In this document: positions 24,784 to 35,264 of the stretch, one piece after another
Layout: the number at the start of each line of letters is the position of its first letter
Position numbering within the stretch: the first letter of the stretch is position 1
Origin: UBA7672 sp044224605
GTDB taxonomy: Bacteria; Pseudomonadota; Alphaproteobacteria; Caulobacterales; Hyphomonadaceae
Direction: 5' to 3'
DNA length: 64,000 nt
NCBI GenBank assembly: GCA_044224605.1
Contig: JBGAKC010000009.1
Span: forward strand, 1-64,000
Position numbers and translations under genes: made by a program
Notes under the pieces: model-generated
Databases searched by the model: none
What the model was told of the DNA's origin: nothing
The model's input: the letters and a program-made list of their open reading frames with translations, nothing else

Positions 24784-25089
24784 TTACTTCTTCGCGACCG
24801 TCTTTTCGACGATGCCGAGGATGTCGCTCTCTTTCATGATCATGAGCTCCTCGCCGTCGAGAGTGACTTCCGTGCCCGACCATTTGCCGAACAGGATCCG
24901 GTCGCCGACCTTGACGTCGAGCGGGGTCACCTTGCCGTCTTCGCCACGGGTTCCCGTGCCAACAGCAACGACTTTGCCCTCCTGGGGTTTTTCCTTGGCG
25001 GTGTCGGGGATGATGATCCCGCCCTTGGTTTTCTCTTCTTCCTTGACGCGCTTCACAAGCACGCGGTCATGGAGCGGACGAAAGCTCAT
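24784..25089 (-). CDS. groS: GroES co-chaperonin (Hsp10)
   Basis: The lid of the GroEL chamber. The start at 25089 (MSFRPLHDRVLVKRV) has AGAGGC 5-6 bases upstream, and the extra upstream residues in the open frame are not part of the family. The 101-residue protein has the mobile loop EEEKTKGGIIIPDTAKEKP and the roof region typical of GroES. It is the first gene of the groESL operon. Confidence 0.98.
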   Translation of the reverse strand: MSFRPLHDRVLVKRVKEEEKTKGGIIIPDTAKEKPQEGKVVAVGTGTRGEDGKVTPLDVKVGDRILFGKWSGTEVTLDGEELMIMKESDILGIVEKTVAKK

Positions 25090-25149
25090 GATTTGCCTCT
25101 GTTTTTTCTGGTCCGGACCGCCCACCTGAGCGGCCCGAAAAGCTGCCTG

Positions 25150-25176
25150 CTAGCACTCCATGCAAAGGAGTGCCAG
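25150..25176 (-). promoter_or_regulatory. CIRCE operator (HrcA site) of groESL
   Basis: CTAGCACTC - 9 bases - GAGTGCCAG matches the CIRCE consensus TTAGCACTC-N9-GAGTGCTAA at 8 of 9 paired positions of its own inverted repeat. It lies just downstream of the promoter hexamers, around the expected transcription start, where HrcA would block transcription. Confidence 0.88.
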
Positions 25177-25186
25177 CGGTGAGCGG

Positions 25187-25215
25187 CAGGTATGACCTGT
25201 CCGGGGGAGTGTCAA
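25187..25215 (-). promoter_or_regulatory. groESL promoter, sigma-70 type
   Basis: On the minus strand TTGACA (25215-25210) and TACCTG (25192-25187) are separated by 17 bp. The -35 is a perfect consensus; the -10 is weaker. The predicted start falls at the edge of the CIRCE element. Confidence 0.6.
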
Positions 25216-25255
25216 GGGAAACGAAGGTCGGAACTGGCCCTGCAAGGGCTCAATT

Positions 25256-26317
25256 TCAGGGCTGGAAAGATGGTTTGACTGCAGCCCAGCCAAGGGACTT
25301 TTCGACCTCGGCCTGGAGAGAGGCGGCCATCTCGGCCTGCGCGCGGGCGCCCGGTTTGAAGCCGCAGCCATAGCGGCCGGGGCCGTTCGTCGGTTTGAAT
25401 TCGACAAACCGGACCTTGTTGTCGCCTTCCTTGCGGACGAAATCGATGGCGCCGGAGATTGAGTCCCTGGCAGCCTGGTAGCGCTTGCCCCAGAGGGATC
25501 CGCCTATCGAGCCGATGATGAGAGCGTCGGGATAGGCCTGGCGCAGCCGGCGGAGCATAAAGACATAGGTGTCGTCGAACGGAGCGCCGGGGTCGCCGGA
25601 AGCGAAATCGTTCCCGCCGAGCCCGATGACGATGATCTGGGGCTGATAGGCGAGGGCCGCCCAGGCCGTATCGCCGTCGGCAAGCGTCTGCCAGGCAAGC
25701 GTGCTCATTGTAGGCGCTTTGTCATCGCCGTAATTCCGGATCAGGCCGCGCCCGTCGACGGCGACGAGATTCAGATCGGCGCCGAAGGAGCGAGCCAGGA
25801 GGGCCGGATAGGCCAGGTCGCTGTTTTGCGTTTCGTGACTGTATTTGCAGGTTTCGTCAGCGCCTTCCACGCCAAAACCTGTCGCGAAGTCATCCCCGAT
25901 GACGAGGATGCGCCTGTCGGGCTTGGCCGTTGGCAGCAGATTAACGGCCTCGACGCTCAGGATGTTGGTGATGCCAACCTGCGACGCGGTGCGGCGCGTC
26001 ACGCGGACCGTGTGCTTGCCGGGAGCGCCATCGAAAAGCGTGTAGGTCTTGGTGTCTTCGTCGAGATGAAGCTTGGTGGAGACCCCGTCGACCTCGACAT
26101 TGAGCCAGTTGAAGCCCCAATCATAGATCGTGGCCCTTAGGGTCGCCCCCTCGAAGGTCGCCTCGAAGCCGCTGGATGGCCACTGGATGGCAAATCCGCC
26201 CGTGGGGATGACCTCGGCCCGTCCCAGTATCCGGACATTCTGTGCCTGAGCGGCGCTGGCAAAGGTTATGGCGGCGGCGAGCGAAGCGATCAGTGGGATG
26301 CAGTTCTTCATGCGCAT
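25256..26317 (-). CDS. SGNH/CE2-like secreted protein with catalytic residues replaced
   Basis: I start at 26317 (MRMKNCIPLIAS) for a normal signal peptide ending ASAAQAQ; 26311 is equally possible. Layout fits carbohydrate esterase family 2: an N-terminal jelly-roll domain (about 25-125) and a C-terminal SGNH domain with ILVIGDD, IIVIGLGGNDFASGDPG, and a terminal GRYGCGFKPG. In active members the block I reads GDS and the last block carries a catalytic His before Pro. Here the Ser position is Asp (residue 143 from this start) and the His position is Lys. Probably not a hydrolase; a binding role is inferred. Confidence 0.8.
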   Translation of the reverse strand: MRMKNCIPLIASLAAAITFASAAQAQNVRILGRAEVIPTGGFAIQWPSSGFEATFEGATLRATIYDWGFNWLNVEVDGVSTKLHLDEDTKTYTLFDGAPGKHTVRVTRRTASQVGITNILSVEAVNLLPTAKPDRRILVIGDDFATGFGVEGADETCKYSHETQNSDLAYPALLARSFGADLNLVAVDGRGLIRNYGDDKAPTMSTLAWQTLADGDTAWAALAYQPQIIVIGLGGNDFASGDPGAPFDDTYVFMLRRLRQAYPDALIIGSIGGSLWGKRYQAARDSISGAIDFVRKEGDNKVRFVEFKPTNGPGRYGCGFKPGARAQAEMAASLQAEVEKSLGWAAVKPSFQP

Positions 26318-26390
26318 GCCCGAGCAGGAATGGCGCCAGCAATCGCCGGACAAGATGGTGAATTCAGCCGGTCGTTCGCCTCGTGCGCGA

Positions 26391-26864
26391 CTATTCGCGC
26401 GTCGTGAACGCGTCCGATGGCCGGATTGCCTTCCAGGCCAGGATTTTGGCGGCGACCTTGCCGTTCGGAAGGCGCCATTCGGCCTCGACATACCCCGTCG
26501 TCTTCGATCGGTTAACGACGCGCGCCTCGATCTCGATTTCCGGTCCTGACACCGGCCGGAAGATCTTCACCTGCAGGTCCTGGGTGGTGAAGCCTTCGCC
26601 TTCCTCGAGGGCGGTAACCATGCACATGGAGACGACATTGTCCGAGAGGGCGGCGATCCAGCCGCCGAAGACCCGGCCATCATAGATGTCGCGCGAGCCG
26701 TCATTGGGCCAGCGGAAGAGGACGCGGCCCACCTCGGCCTCCTTGCACCAGAGATCTGGACGAATGCCCAGATTGCGGTGAGCCGGCGGCAGATCGCCGG
26801 ACATGAAGCGTTGCACGCGCGCGTTGACATGGGGCGGCAGGTTGGGAAAGCCGTCGAAGCTCAT
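26391..26864 (-). CDS. PaaI-family hotdog thioesterase
   Basis: The 157-residue protein has the hotdog-fold pattern of the PaaI/YdiI group: GRVLFRWPNDGSRDIYDGRVFGGWIAALSDNVVSMCM, where a helix with GG and D aligns with the acyl-CoA binding and catalytic region, then LQVKIFRPVSG and AEWRLPNGKVAAKILAWKA for the closing strands. It likely hydrolyses an acyl-CoA thioester. The substrate is unknown. The 3' end overlaps the upstream extension of the SGNH gene frame but not its likely coding part. Confidence 0.85.
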   Translation of the reverse strand: MSFDGFPNLPPHVNARVQRFMSGDLPPAHRNLGIRPDLWCKEAEVGRVLFRWPNDGSRDIYDGRVFGGWIAALSDNVVSMCMVTALEEGEGFTTQDLQVKIFRPVSGPEIEIEARVVNRSKTTGYVEAEWRLPNGKVAAKILAWKAIRPSDAFTTRE

Positions 26865-26937
26865 CGGTCAGGGTCCGTCAGGTCGCTGCGAGGTCGCTAG
26901 CGGACTTCGGCGCCCACTGGAAGGGAAAAGCTCCTGC

Positions 26938-27489
26938 TCAGGCGGCTGCCAGCTCAAGCAGGGCCGCGGGGCCTGCCGTGAAGGCGCGACGGGCCATTGT
27001 GGCGGTGCGCCATTGCAGGGAACCCAGCGCCTTCACGATACGGCGGGCCGACTGCGTCGCTCCTGGAAATGCCGACGTAACCGACACGAGGACGGCGGCG
27101 CGGACGAGATCGTGCTTGTCCCGGCGGGTCATCAACGCCGCACGCTTCGCGAGCTCGTTGAGGAAGAGCGGTTCGGAATACCCAAACGTCGCCGCGATGC
27201 CATCGAGTTGCTGCGTCGTGACCGGCAGCTGGTAGCTCGACAGCAGCTCCATCAGGACGGTCCGGTTCGCCGGCAGCTTTCCATCGCCGCCACATCCCAG
27301 GAAGTAGACGATCTCGGGCAGGGACTTTCTTGAAAGCCGGGCAGACTCCGCGCGGCGCGCAACAGGCGTCGCGACTGCAACCCGGTAGAGAACGACGCCC
27401 AGGAAAACGAGCCCTGCTGCGGCGACGAGGATGATGATCCTGTCCCAGTAGATCCCATCATCGCCGTAGAGCAGATATCCGGTTTTCAT
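26938..27489 (-). CDS. membrane-anchored helical protein, unknown function
   Basis: I choose the ATG at 27489 (MKTGYLLYG), which follows GGAGGGGG. One transmembrane helix near the N-terminus (IIILVAAAGLVFLGVVLYRV) is followed by a cytoplasmic, mostly helical region of 140 residues with a CGGDG turn and repeated amphipathic helices. The spacing faintly recalls TerB-like helical domains, but I could not confirm this. It lies between a thioesterase and msrB on the same strand. Function not assigned. Confidence 0.65.
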   Translation of the reverse strand: MKTGYLLYGDDGIYWDRIIILVAAAGLVFLGVVLYRVAVATPVARRAESARLSRKSLPEIVYFLGCGGDGKLPANRTVLMELLSSYQLPVTTQQLDGIAATFGYSEPLFLNELAKRAALMTRRDKHDLVRAAVLVSVTSAFPGATQSARRIVKALGSLQWRTATMARRAFTAGPAALLELAAA

Positions 27490-27573
27490 GGAGCCCCCTC
27501 CAGTGATGATCATAGGCAGACGCCATCGCGCGAACAAGCTTCGCGCGTTAACGCAACCAGAGGGGGATAGCCG

Positions 27574-27975
27574 CTAGGCAGGGGTGAAGTTCAGCGCCAC
27601 GCCGTTGATGCAGTAGCGCAGGCCGGACGGCGGCGGGCCGTCCGGGAAGACATGGCCAAGATGGCTGCCGCAGGTGGCGCAATGCACTTCCGTGCGCACC
27701 ATGCCGTGGCTGCGGTCGATCTCTTCCTCAACCGCGCCGTCGACCGGCACGGTAAAACTGGGCCAGCCGGTGCCGCTTTCGAACTTGAGCTTGGACTCGA
27801 ACAACGGCTTGTCGCATCCGGCGCAGGTAAAGCTCCCAGCCCGCTTCTCGTGGAGAAGCGCGCAGGAGTTCGGCAGTTCGGTGCCATGGCGGCGCATCAC
27901 GACGTACTGCTCCGGCGTCAGCCTTCTGCGCCATTCTTCATCCGTGCGGGCGACGGGGAATTTGTGCGGGGCCAT
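27574..27975 (-). CDS. msrB: peptide-methionine (R)-S-oxide reductase MsrB
   Basis: Repairs the R-epimer of methionine sulfoxide in proteins. At 133 residues it is a full-length single-domain MsrB. The zinc cysteines are C51/C54 (CAGC) and C99/C102 (CATC), the catalytic Cys is C122 in RYCINGVAL, and the core signature SGTGWPSF is present. There is no signal peptide, so it is cytoplasmic. It uses thioredoxin, most likely. No MsrA is next to it. Confidence 0.96.
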   Translation of the reverse strand: MAPHKFPVARTDEEWRRRLTPEQYVVMRRHGTELPNSCALLHEKRAGSFTCAGCDKPLFESKLKFESGTGWPSFTVPVDGAVEEEIDRSHGMVRTEVHCATCGSHLGHVFPDGPPPSGLRYCINGVALNFTPA

Positions 27976-28043
27976 GAACTGCCTCCTTGCTGGGGTTGCG
28001 GCCTTAGTACGCGCGCAACCCCGATATGGTTACACGATCGGCT

Positions 28044-28823
28044 CTAAACAGCCGTCACGCCGCCATCGACCACGATGTTCTGGCCGGTGAGCCAGGCGCC
28101 GGCACGGGAGGCGAGCATCACCGCGGCGCCGGCGATGTCCTCCGGCACGCCGATGCGGCGGAGGGGCGTTTCTTCCTCGCGCTGCTCCTTGACCTCCGGG
28201 TCCTCCCACAGGGCCTTGGCGAAATCGGTTTTCACCAGGCCCGGCGAGATGCAGTTCACGCGGATGCCGCTCGGCCCGAGTTCGGCGGCGAGGTTGCGGG
28301 CGAGCTGCACGTCGGCGGCCTTCGAGACGCAGTAGGCTCCGATCACGGTGGAGGCGCGCAGGCCGCCGATGGACGAGATGATGATGATCGCGCCGTCCTT
28401 GCGGGCCGCCATCTGCGGAGCGACCAGCGTCGCCAGCGTGTTGTTGGAGATGATGTTGTTCGAGAGGATCTTCGCGAAGGCTTCATCCGTGATGCCGGAC
28501 ATCGGGCCGTAGTACGGGTTGGACGCGGCGTTGCAGACCAGGATGTCGACCTTGCCAAAAGCGGCGTTGGTTTCGTCGACCAGGCGCTTGAGGTCATCTT
28601 TGGATGAAATGTTGGCGGGAACGGCAATGGCTGTGCCGGGCTTGTGTTTGGCGTTGATGGCGGCGGCGACTTCCTCGCACGGGCCGGGCTTGCGGGAGGA
28701 GATCACGACGCGGGCGCCGTGCTCGGCGAACTGTTCGGCGATGGCCTTGCCGATGCCCTTGGTGGAGCCCGTGATTATGGCGGTCTTACCGGTGAGGTCG
28801 AAGAGGGTTCCGGTCGCGGGCAT
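28044..28823 (-). CDS. short-chain dehydrogenase/reductase
   Basis: A classical SDR of 259 residues: the dinucleotide-binding GSTKGIGKA (G19, G23, G25), the NAAS motif for the central strand, a catalytic Ser in SSIGG and the YCVSK pair near 164-168. The C-terminal region (RVNCISPGLVKTDFAKALW) is also typical. It resembles the FabG/glucose dehydrogenase-like branch; the substrate is not predictable. It is followed downstream by a Met sulfoxide reductase but nothing indicates a joint pathway. Confidence 0.9.
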   Translation of the reverse strand: MPATGTLFDLTGKTAIITGSTKGIGKAIAEQFAEHGARVVISSRKPGPCEEVAAAINAKHKPGTAIAVPANISSKDDLKRLVDETNAAFGKVDILVCNAASNPYYGPMSGITDEAFAKILSNNIISNNTLATLVAPQMAARKDGAIIIISSIGGLRASTVIGAYCVSKAADVQLARNLAAELGPSGIRVNCISPGLVKTDFAKALWEDPEVKEQREEETPLRRIGVPEDIAGAAVMLASRAGAWLTGQNIVVDGGVTAV

Positions 28824-28917
28824 TGGATGTTTCCTTCCAGCGGGGCGCCTGCCCCGGTTATCTGACGCAATTATCTTGCGTTCATAGCGCCGGATGCGCG
28901 GAATGGAAGCGCTGCAG

Positions 28918-29208
28918 CTAGTTCGCCCGGGGCCTATAGGGGTTCTTCTTCACCCACTTGTACCGGTCGACGATCACATAGATGAAGACCGCCCAGCTTA
29001 GGACCAGCAGGCCGCCGCCAACCCACATGGCCCAGTCGGGCGCGCCCGGCGTGTATTTCCACCATAGCAGGATGCCCGCGCCGGCCATGATGCCCGCGAA
29101 CCCTGCCATGCGTTTGTTGCGATGAAGCTCCCGGACCTTCTTGATCCAGGCCTGCCGTTCCGAATGCTCTTGGTCGGCGCCGTCTTGCTGGCTGTTTGGT
29201 TGCGCCAT
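28918..29208 (-). CDS. small two-helix membrane protein
   Basis: A 96-residue protein with a charged N-terminus (SQQDGADQEHSERQAWIKKVRELHRNKRM) and two transmembrane helices (AGFAGIMAGAGILLWW and AMWVGGGLLVLSWAVFIYVI), ending in a basic tail (YKWVKKNPYRPRAN). Both termini are probably cytoplasmic. No family recognised. It is divergently placed from the monooxygenase gene. Confidence 0.7.
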   Translation of the reverse strand: MAQPNSQQDGADQEHSERQAWIKKVRELHRNKRMAGFAGIMAGAGILLWWKYTPGAPDWAMWVGGGLLVLSWAVFIYVIVDRYKWVKKNPYRPRAN

Positions 29209-29407
29209 TCAAAATACCCCAGGCCCGCTCCACGCACCCAACGCATCGTGCCGGGAGCCGCTTTGGTCAAGCTGAAGGACCCTCGCCGCCTTCGCTTTCC
29301 CTCGCGTTGAAGCGGTCCCTACGCCGCGCATGGCGCCGGCGCTTGAAGCGCGCCCCGCGCTTGCTACGCTCACGTCAACGTAACCGAAGCCAGCGCGGCG
29401 AGGCGTC

Positions 29408-31204
<1,797 letters not shown>

Positions 31205-31228
31205 AGCACGCACAAGTCCGTGCCTCCA

Positions 31229-32536
31229 CTACTTCGAGGGATCCGTAAGCGCCGCATAGGTGAGGCGCGGAGAGATCGTTCGAGTCGGCGGCGTGCCGCC
31301 TGTCGGTGTAGAGCCATTGAGATTCTGGATCATGCCGACGAAGACGAGATCGTTGGTCGGGTCGATCCAGAACCATGTTCCGAATGCGCCGCCCCAGTAG
31401 AATGTATTGAGACCTTGTGGCGTCGTCGCCGCCTTGGGATCCATCACGATCGCAAAGTCCATCCCGAAGCCAATGCCTTCCTGGCTGGGGCCGTAGAGGT
31501 CCACCTTCACGCCCGGCTGCAGGACGTTGGTGCGCATCAGCTTGATCGTGTCGGCCTTGAGAATACGTTTGCCGTTGAGCTCCCCGCCATTGCCGACAGC
31601 CTGCGCAAAGCGCCAATAATCTTCAGCCGTCGACAGCAGGCCGCCTGAACCGGCCAGGAAGGATGGCTTCGAAGTCGCGACACGGTTCTGGTCCGGTCCC
31701 TTGATCTTGCCGGCGCTGTCATAGGTGTGGATCGCCACGACGCGGTTGGCCTCCTCGGGCGCGACCCAGAAGCCAGTGTCGACCATCCCGAGCGGCTTGA
31801 AGATGTGCTGGTCGAAGTAGGCGTCGAGTGATTGCCCCGACAGCCTCTCGACGATGTGGCCCTGAATGTTGACGCTGGGGCCGTAGTCCCATGCCGTGCC
31901 CGGCTGCGTCTCGAGCGGCAGCTCCTTCAGCTTGTCAATCATGCCTTGAAGATTTGTCTCCCCGAGATTGTCCTTGTCGTAAACGGCGCTGACGCCAAAG
32001 CCAGCCGAGTGGCTCATCAGCTGCGCCATGGTCATCGGTTTGATCTGTTCAACCAGCGTACCGTTCGGGCCTTTCACTTTCAGGCCGGCAAACTCCGGAA
32101 TGTATTTCGACACCGGATCGCCGAGTTGCCACTTGCCCTGTTCCCAGAGCTGCATCATCGCGACACCCGTGATCGGCTTGGTCATTGAGGCGATGCGGAA
32201 GATCGAGTCCGGTTTCAGCGCATCGCCCGTCGCGGCGTTGGCTTTGCCATAGGTGTCGAAGTGAACTACCTTTCCGTGGCGCGCGAGCAGCGTGGTCACG
32301 CCCGCGAGTTTCTGCTGATCGACCAGTCCCCGGAATTCAGCCGTAAGCGCATCGAGCCCTGCGGTCGCAAAGCCCTGGCTTTCAGGCGCCGCGGTCGGCA
32401 TGCCGAGATCGGCCGCTATCTGCGAGTGGGGCGTGACGCCGCCGCCTGTAATGTCGGTGAGGGTCGAGCAGCCGGCGACAAACAGGACAGCCGCGATAGC
32501 GGTAGCGGCAATCAGGCGAACTGCTCTGTGGTTCAT
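31229..32536 (-). CDS. EstB-type serine hydrolase (beta-lactamase fold) lipoprotein
   Basis: The ATG at 32536 with GGGGAGAG upstream gives a lipoprotein signal (lipobox VAGC, Cys23). The enzyme has the class C beta-lactamase/esterase triad motifs: SMTK with Ser117 and Lys120, YGP with Tyr218, and a C-terminal WGGAFGT in place of the KTG/HGG block. This is typical of family VIII carboxylesterases. The longer frame reaching 32851 runs into the end of the neighbouring gene and is rejected. The substrate is unknown; an ester such as a short acyl ester is likely. Confidence 0.9.
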   Translation of the reverse strand: MNHRAVRLIAATAIAAVLFVAGCSTLTDITGGGVTPHSQIAADLGMPTAAPESQGFATAGLDALTAEFRGLVDQQKLAGVTTLLARHGKVVHFDTYGKANAATGDALKPDSIFRIASMTKPITGVAMMQLWEQGKWQLGDPVSKYIPEFAGLKVKGPNGTLVEQIKPMTMAQLMSHSAGFGVSAVYDKDNLGETNLQGMIDKLKELPLETQPGTAWDYGPSVNIQGHIVERLSGQSLDAYFDQHIFKPLGMVDTGFWVAPEEANRVVAIHTYDSAGKIKGPDQNRVATSKPSFLAGSGGLLSTAEDYWRFAQAVGNGGELNGKRILKADTIKLMRTNVLQPGVKVDLYGPSQEGIGFGMDFAIVMDPKAATTPQGLNTFYWGGAFGTWFWIDPTNDLVFVGMIQNLNGSTPTGGTPPTRTISPRLTYAALTDPSK

Positions 32537-32637
32537 GTGGTCTCTCCCCAAGGCGCCGGCTTCGGCTTTGTTGTTATCGGCCGCGAACTTCGCGCGGGTC
32601 GGGAGAGGGGTCAACAAAGCTGGCGAAGGCGTGAAGC

Positions 32638-34299
32638 CTACAGACCCCAGTCCTGCGCCAGCGCCTGGATCAAGGCGTCGCGGCGGGTGCGAACGTCGTC
32701 CGGCGTCCAGCGCGTGCGGCCGCGAAGGTCGCGGCTGTAGGCGAACGATGGCTCGCCATGGCGAAAATAGATCACGAGCTTGTCCTGGAACGACTTCCGG
32801 TCGGCTTCCTGGTTTTCTGCGTGCGTCAGCAGCGTGAAGTTGCCGATGCACTCGGTCAGCTCATCGCGGTCGCGCGCGCGGGACCACTCGTCATACCAAT
32901 CCGACCCGCGTGAGGGCGTGCGCGGCAGGATGTGTTCGACCGTCGCGTCGGCCTTGGGGTCCAGCGCGACGCCGCCCTCGACGCTGCCGGAGATGCGCAT
33001 CAGCAGGGCGCGGCGCTGCTTGAAGTTCGGGAAGCGGCCACGTAGCCGCTCGACGAAGTCTGCCTTCTCGCGCGTCGTTAGATCGAGCGGACTTTCCGCA
33101 TCGAACAGCACGCCCGGCCGGTCCATGGCGTCGAGCACCCGGCGATAGCGCTTGTGGCGATATTCGCGGTCCTTCACCGAATACTGCATGGCGTAGGCAA
33201 GCCGATCCAGCGCCCAGAAGAAGCGGTCCGCCGTTTCCGCGTCGTGCGGGTGTTCGACCAGGAACATGATCGCAGGCGCCCGCCAGCTCTCGTGATGGAT
33301 CGCGCGGAGGTAGGTCACACGGCGCAAAGCTTCAGGTCCGAGATTGAGATGATCGGTCTTCCCGTTCACGACAGCATCGTAGGCATCGACGAAGCGCGGC
33401 AGGCGTTCGTTGAGGAAGGCGCTGAAACCCTGCGGGCTGATCGCCGCCATCAGCGCTTCGACCATCTCGCCGACACCGTCGCGATCATAGATCGAGCGGA
33501 CCTGTTTCCACATGTCGCCGAAGCCGCGATCGCCGAGGCGCGCGGTGTAGGTATTCCAGCGCTCGGACTGTTCCCTGGCCTCCTGCGGAGTGAAGCCGGC
33601 GCGCTCAAACAGCGCATTCTTGAGGATATCGTGGTCCGACAGCGGCTTGCCGCGGAAGTTCAACGACTGGAACACCTTGTACGCGATCGAGTACTCCGAT
33701 ACGCGCACGCGCACGATCGAAACTTCATCAAGCAGCCAGACCGCGAAGCGCGAACGCTCCTCGTCCGACATATCAGAAACGTAATCGTACATCTGGTTCA
33801 CGGCGGCAGCGAGGCGCGCCTGGCTTTCGGAGCCGGAGGTGCGGCCGGCCTCGCGAACTGCATCCTGATCGCGGGTCGCCTTCCGCTCCTGAACGTAGCG
33901 GCGGAAGAAGTTCGTGTCGTTGGAATTGAGCGTAATGCGCCAGCGCTCCCCGCCGCCGAAGATCATGCCCATGGTCTCATGACCGATCATGGAATGCATC
34001 AGCGCCTGTTCGTCGGTCGAGTTCGACAGATCGCGCATCACGGCCATGAGGATTGTAAGAGTGGTCAGGCGTTGCTGGCCGTCCACGACGTCGGACGGGC
34101 CCTTGTTCCGGGGGCGGATCACCACGATGGCGCCGAGGAAGTAGACCGTTCCAGACCGGAAGGCTTCGAGAAGGTCCTTGATCAGCGCCTCGGTTTCCTC
34201 GTCCTCCCACGCATACGCGCGCTGAAAAGGCGGAACCCTGATGTCCGTCCCTACGCTGAAAACATCGCGGATGCGCTGGACTTCAGCGGCGATGGACAT
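32638..34299 (-). CDS. DUF262 and DUF1524 (GmrSD-like) protein
   Basis: A single chain of 553 residues joins the two halves of the GmrSD type IV restriction family. The N-terminal DUF262 has VPPFQRAYAW (22-31) and VVDGQQRLTTL (71-81), the ParB-like NTP-binding and cleavage motifs. The C-terminal DUF1524 has an HNH-like EHILPRT with His456, then GNFTLL and an NQEADRKSF block. Relatives cut modified phage DNA or act as abortive systems such as SspE and BrxU. No other defence gene is next to it. Codon use looks similar to that of its neighbours. Confidence 0.9.
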   Translation of the reverse strand: MSIAAEVQRIRDVFSVGTDIRVPPFQRAYAWEDEETEALIKDLLEAFRSGTVYFLGAIVVIRPRNKGPSDVVDGQQRLTTLTILMAVMRDLSNSTDEQALMHSMIGHETMGMIFGGGERWRITLNSNDTNFFRRYVQERKATRDQDAVREAGRTSGSESQARLAAAVNQMYDYVSDMSDEERSRFAVWLLDEVSIVRVRVSEYSIAYKVFQSLNFRGKPLSDHDILKNALFERAGFTPQEAREQSERWNTYTARLGDRGFGDMWKQVRSIYDRDGVGEMVEALMAAISPQGFSAFLNERLPRFVDAYDAVVNGKTDHLNLGPEALRRVTYLRAIHHESWRAPAIMFLVEHPHDAETADRFFWALDRLAYAMQYSVKDREYRHKRYRRVLDAMDRPGVLFDAESPLDLTTREKADFVERLRGRFPNFKQRRALLMRISGSVEGGVALDPKADATVEHILPRTPSRGSDWYDEWSRARDRDELTECIGNFTLLTHAENQEADRKSFQDKLVIYFRHGEPSFAYSRDLRGRTRWTPDDVRTRRDALIQALAQDWGL

Positions 34300-34388
34300 G
34301 CACTACGCTTCCCCGAACTAACTTCCGGTACCTATCCATACTAATTAGTCAGGTCCAATCTGCTCGATCAGGCTAGACGAGGCGACTC

Positions 34389-35261
34389 ATGAGGCTGTGT
34401 GTTTTTGAAGCCACGACCGGCAGCGGCGTGGGGCTTGTCCTGGGACAGGAGGTTGTGGACCTGCGGAAAGCCGCGCCGCAGCTGTCTCCCAATCCTGTGG
34501 ATATTCTGGCGGCGGGGCAGGCCGGCCTCGACGCCATAGAGCGGGCGGCGAAGACAGCGCCCCGGTTGGCCCTCAGGGACGTGAAGCTCAAATGCCCGGT
34601 GGGGCGGCCGGGCAAGATCCTCGGGATCGGGCTGAATTATCATGACCACGCCAAGGAAACCGGCCGCGAGGCGCCGACGACCCAGATGTGGTTCAACAAG
34701 CAGGCTTCGTGCGTGCATGGGCCGTTCGATCCAGTGCTGATGCCGGCGGTTTCGACGGCGCTGGACTATGAAGTCGAGCTTGTCGTGCTGATCGGCAAGC
34801 GCGGGCGGCATGTCCCGCGTGAACGGGCGCGCGAGATCATCGCGGGCTACATGACCGGTTGCGACTATTCGGTGCGTGACTGGCAACGTGCGACGCAGAC
34901 CATGATCATGGGCAAGGGTTTTGATACGCACGGGCCGGTCGGGCCGTGGATCACGACGCCGGACGAAGCGGGCGATGTGCAGAAGATGGGCCTGAAGTGC
35001 TGGGTCAACGGTGAACTCCGCCAGAACGGCACGACGTCCGAAATGATCTTCGATGTGCCAGCGCAGATCGAACACCTGACTAAGGCGTTCGCGCTTGAGC
35101 CGGGTGATCTGCTCTTCACCGGCACGCCTGCGGGCGTTGGCGTGGCGCACACGCCGCCGAAATTTCTCAAGGTGGGCGATGCTGTGAAGGTCGAGGTCGA
35201 GCGGCTTGGCGTAATCGAGACAGTGATCACGCAGGAAACTGCCCGCACGCAGATCGGCTGA
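34389..35261 (+). CDS. fumarylacetoacetate hydrolase family protein
   Basis: The 290-residue protein has an N-terminal small domain and the C-terminal FAH fold. Landmarks are LGIGLNYHDHAKETG, an acidic metal site in YEVELVVLIG, GYMTGCDYSVRDWQ, KGFDTHGPVGPWI and DLLFTGTPAGVG. These bind a divalent metal and a keto-acid substrate. Family members cleave or decarboxylate acylpyruvates and 2-hydroxyhepta-dienedioates. The start ATG is preceded by GAGGCGA. Only 3 bases separate its stop from the next gene, so they are likely co-transcribed. Confidence 0.9.
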   Translation: MRLCVFEATTGSGVGLVLGQEVVDLRKAAPQLSPNPVDILAAGQAGLDAIERAAKTAPRLALRDVKLKCPVGRPGKILGIGLNYHDHAKETGREAPTTQMWFNKQASCVHGPFDPVLMPAVSTALDYEVELVVLIGKRGRHVPRERAREIIAGYMTGCDYSVRDWQRATQTMIMGKGFDTHGPVGPWITTPDEAGDVQKMGLKCWVNGELRQNGTTSEMIFDVPAQIEHLTKAFALEPGDLLFTGTPAGVGVAHTPPKFLKVGDAVKVEVERLGVIETVITQETARTQIG

Positions 35262-35264
35262 CGC

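Noticed and set aside
32537..32851. N-terminal extension of the serine hydrolase
   Set aside because: It overlaps the end of the DUF262 gene and lacks protein-like composition; the ATG at 32536 has a good ribosome binding site and a lipoprotein signal.
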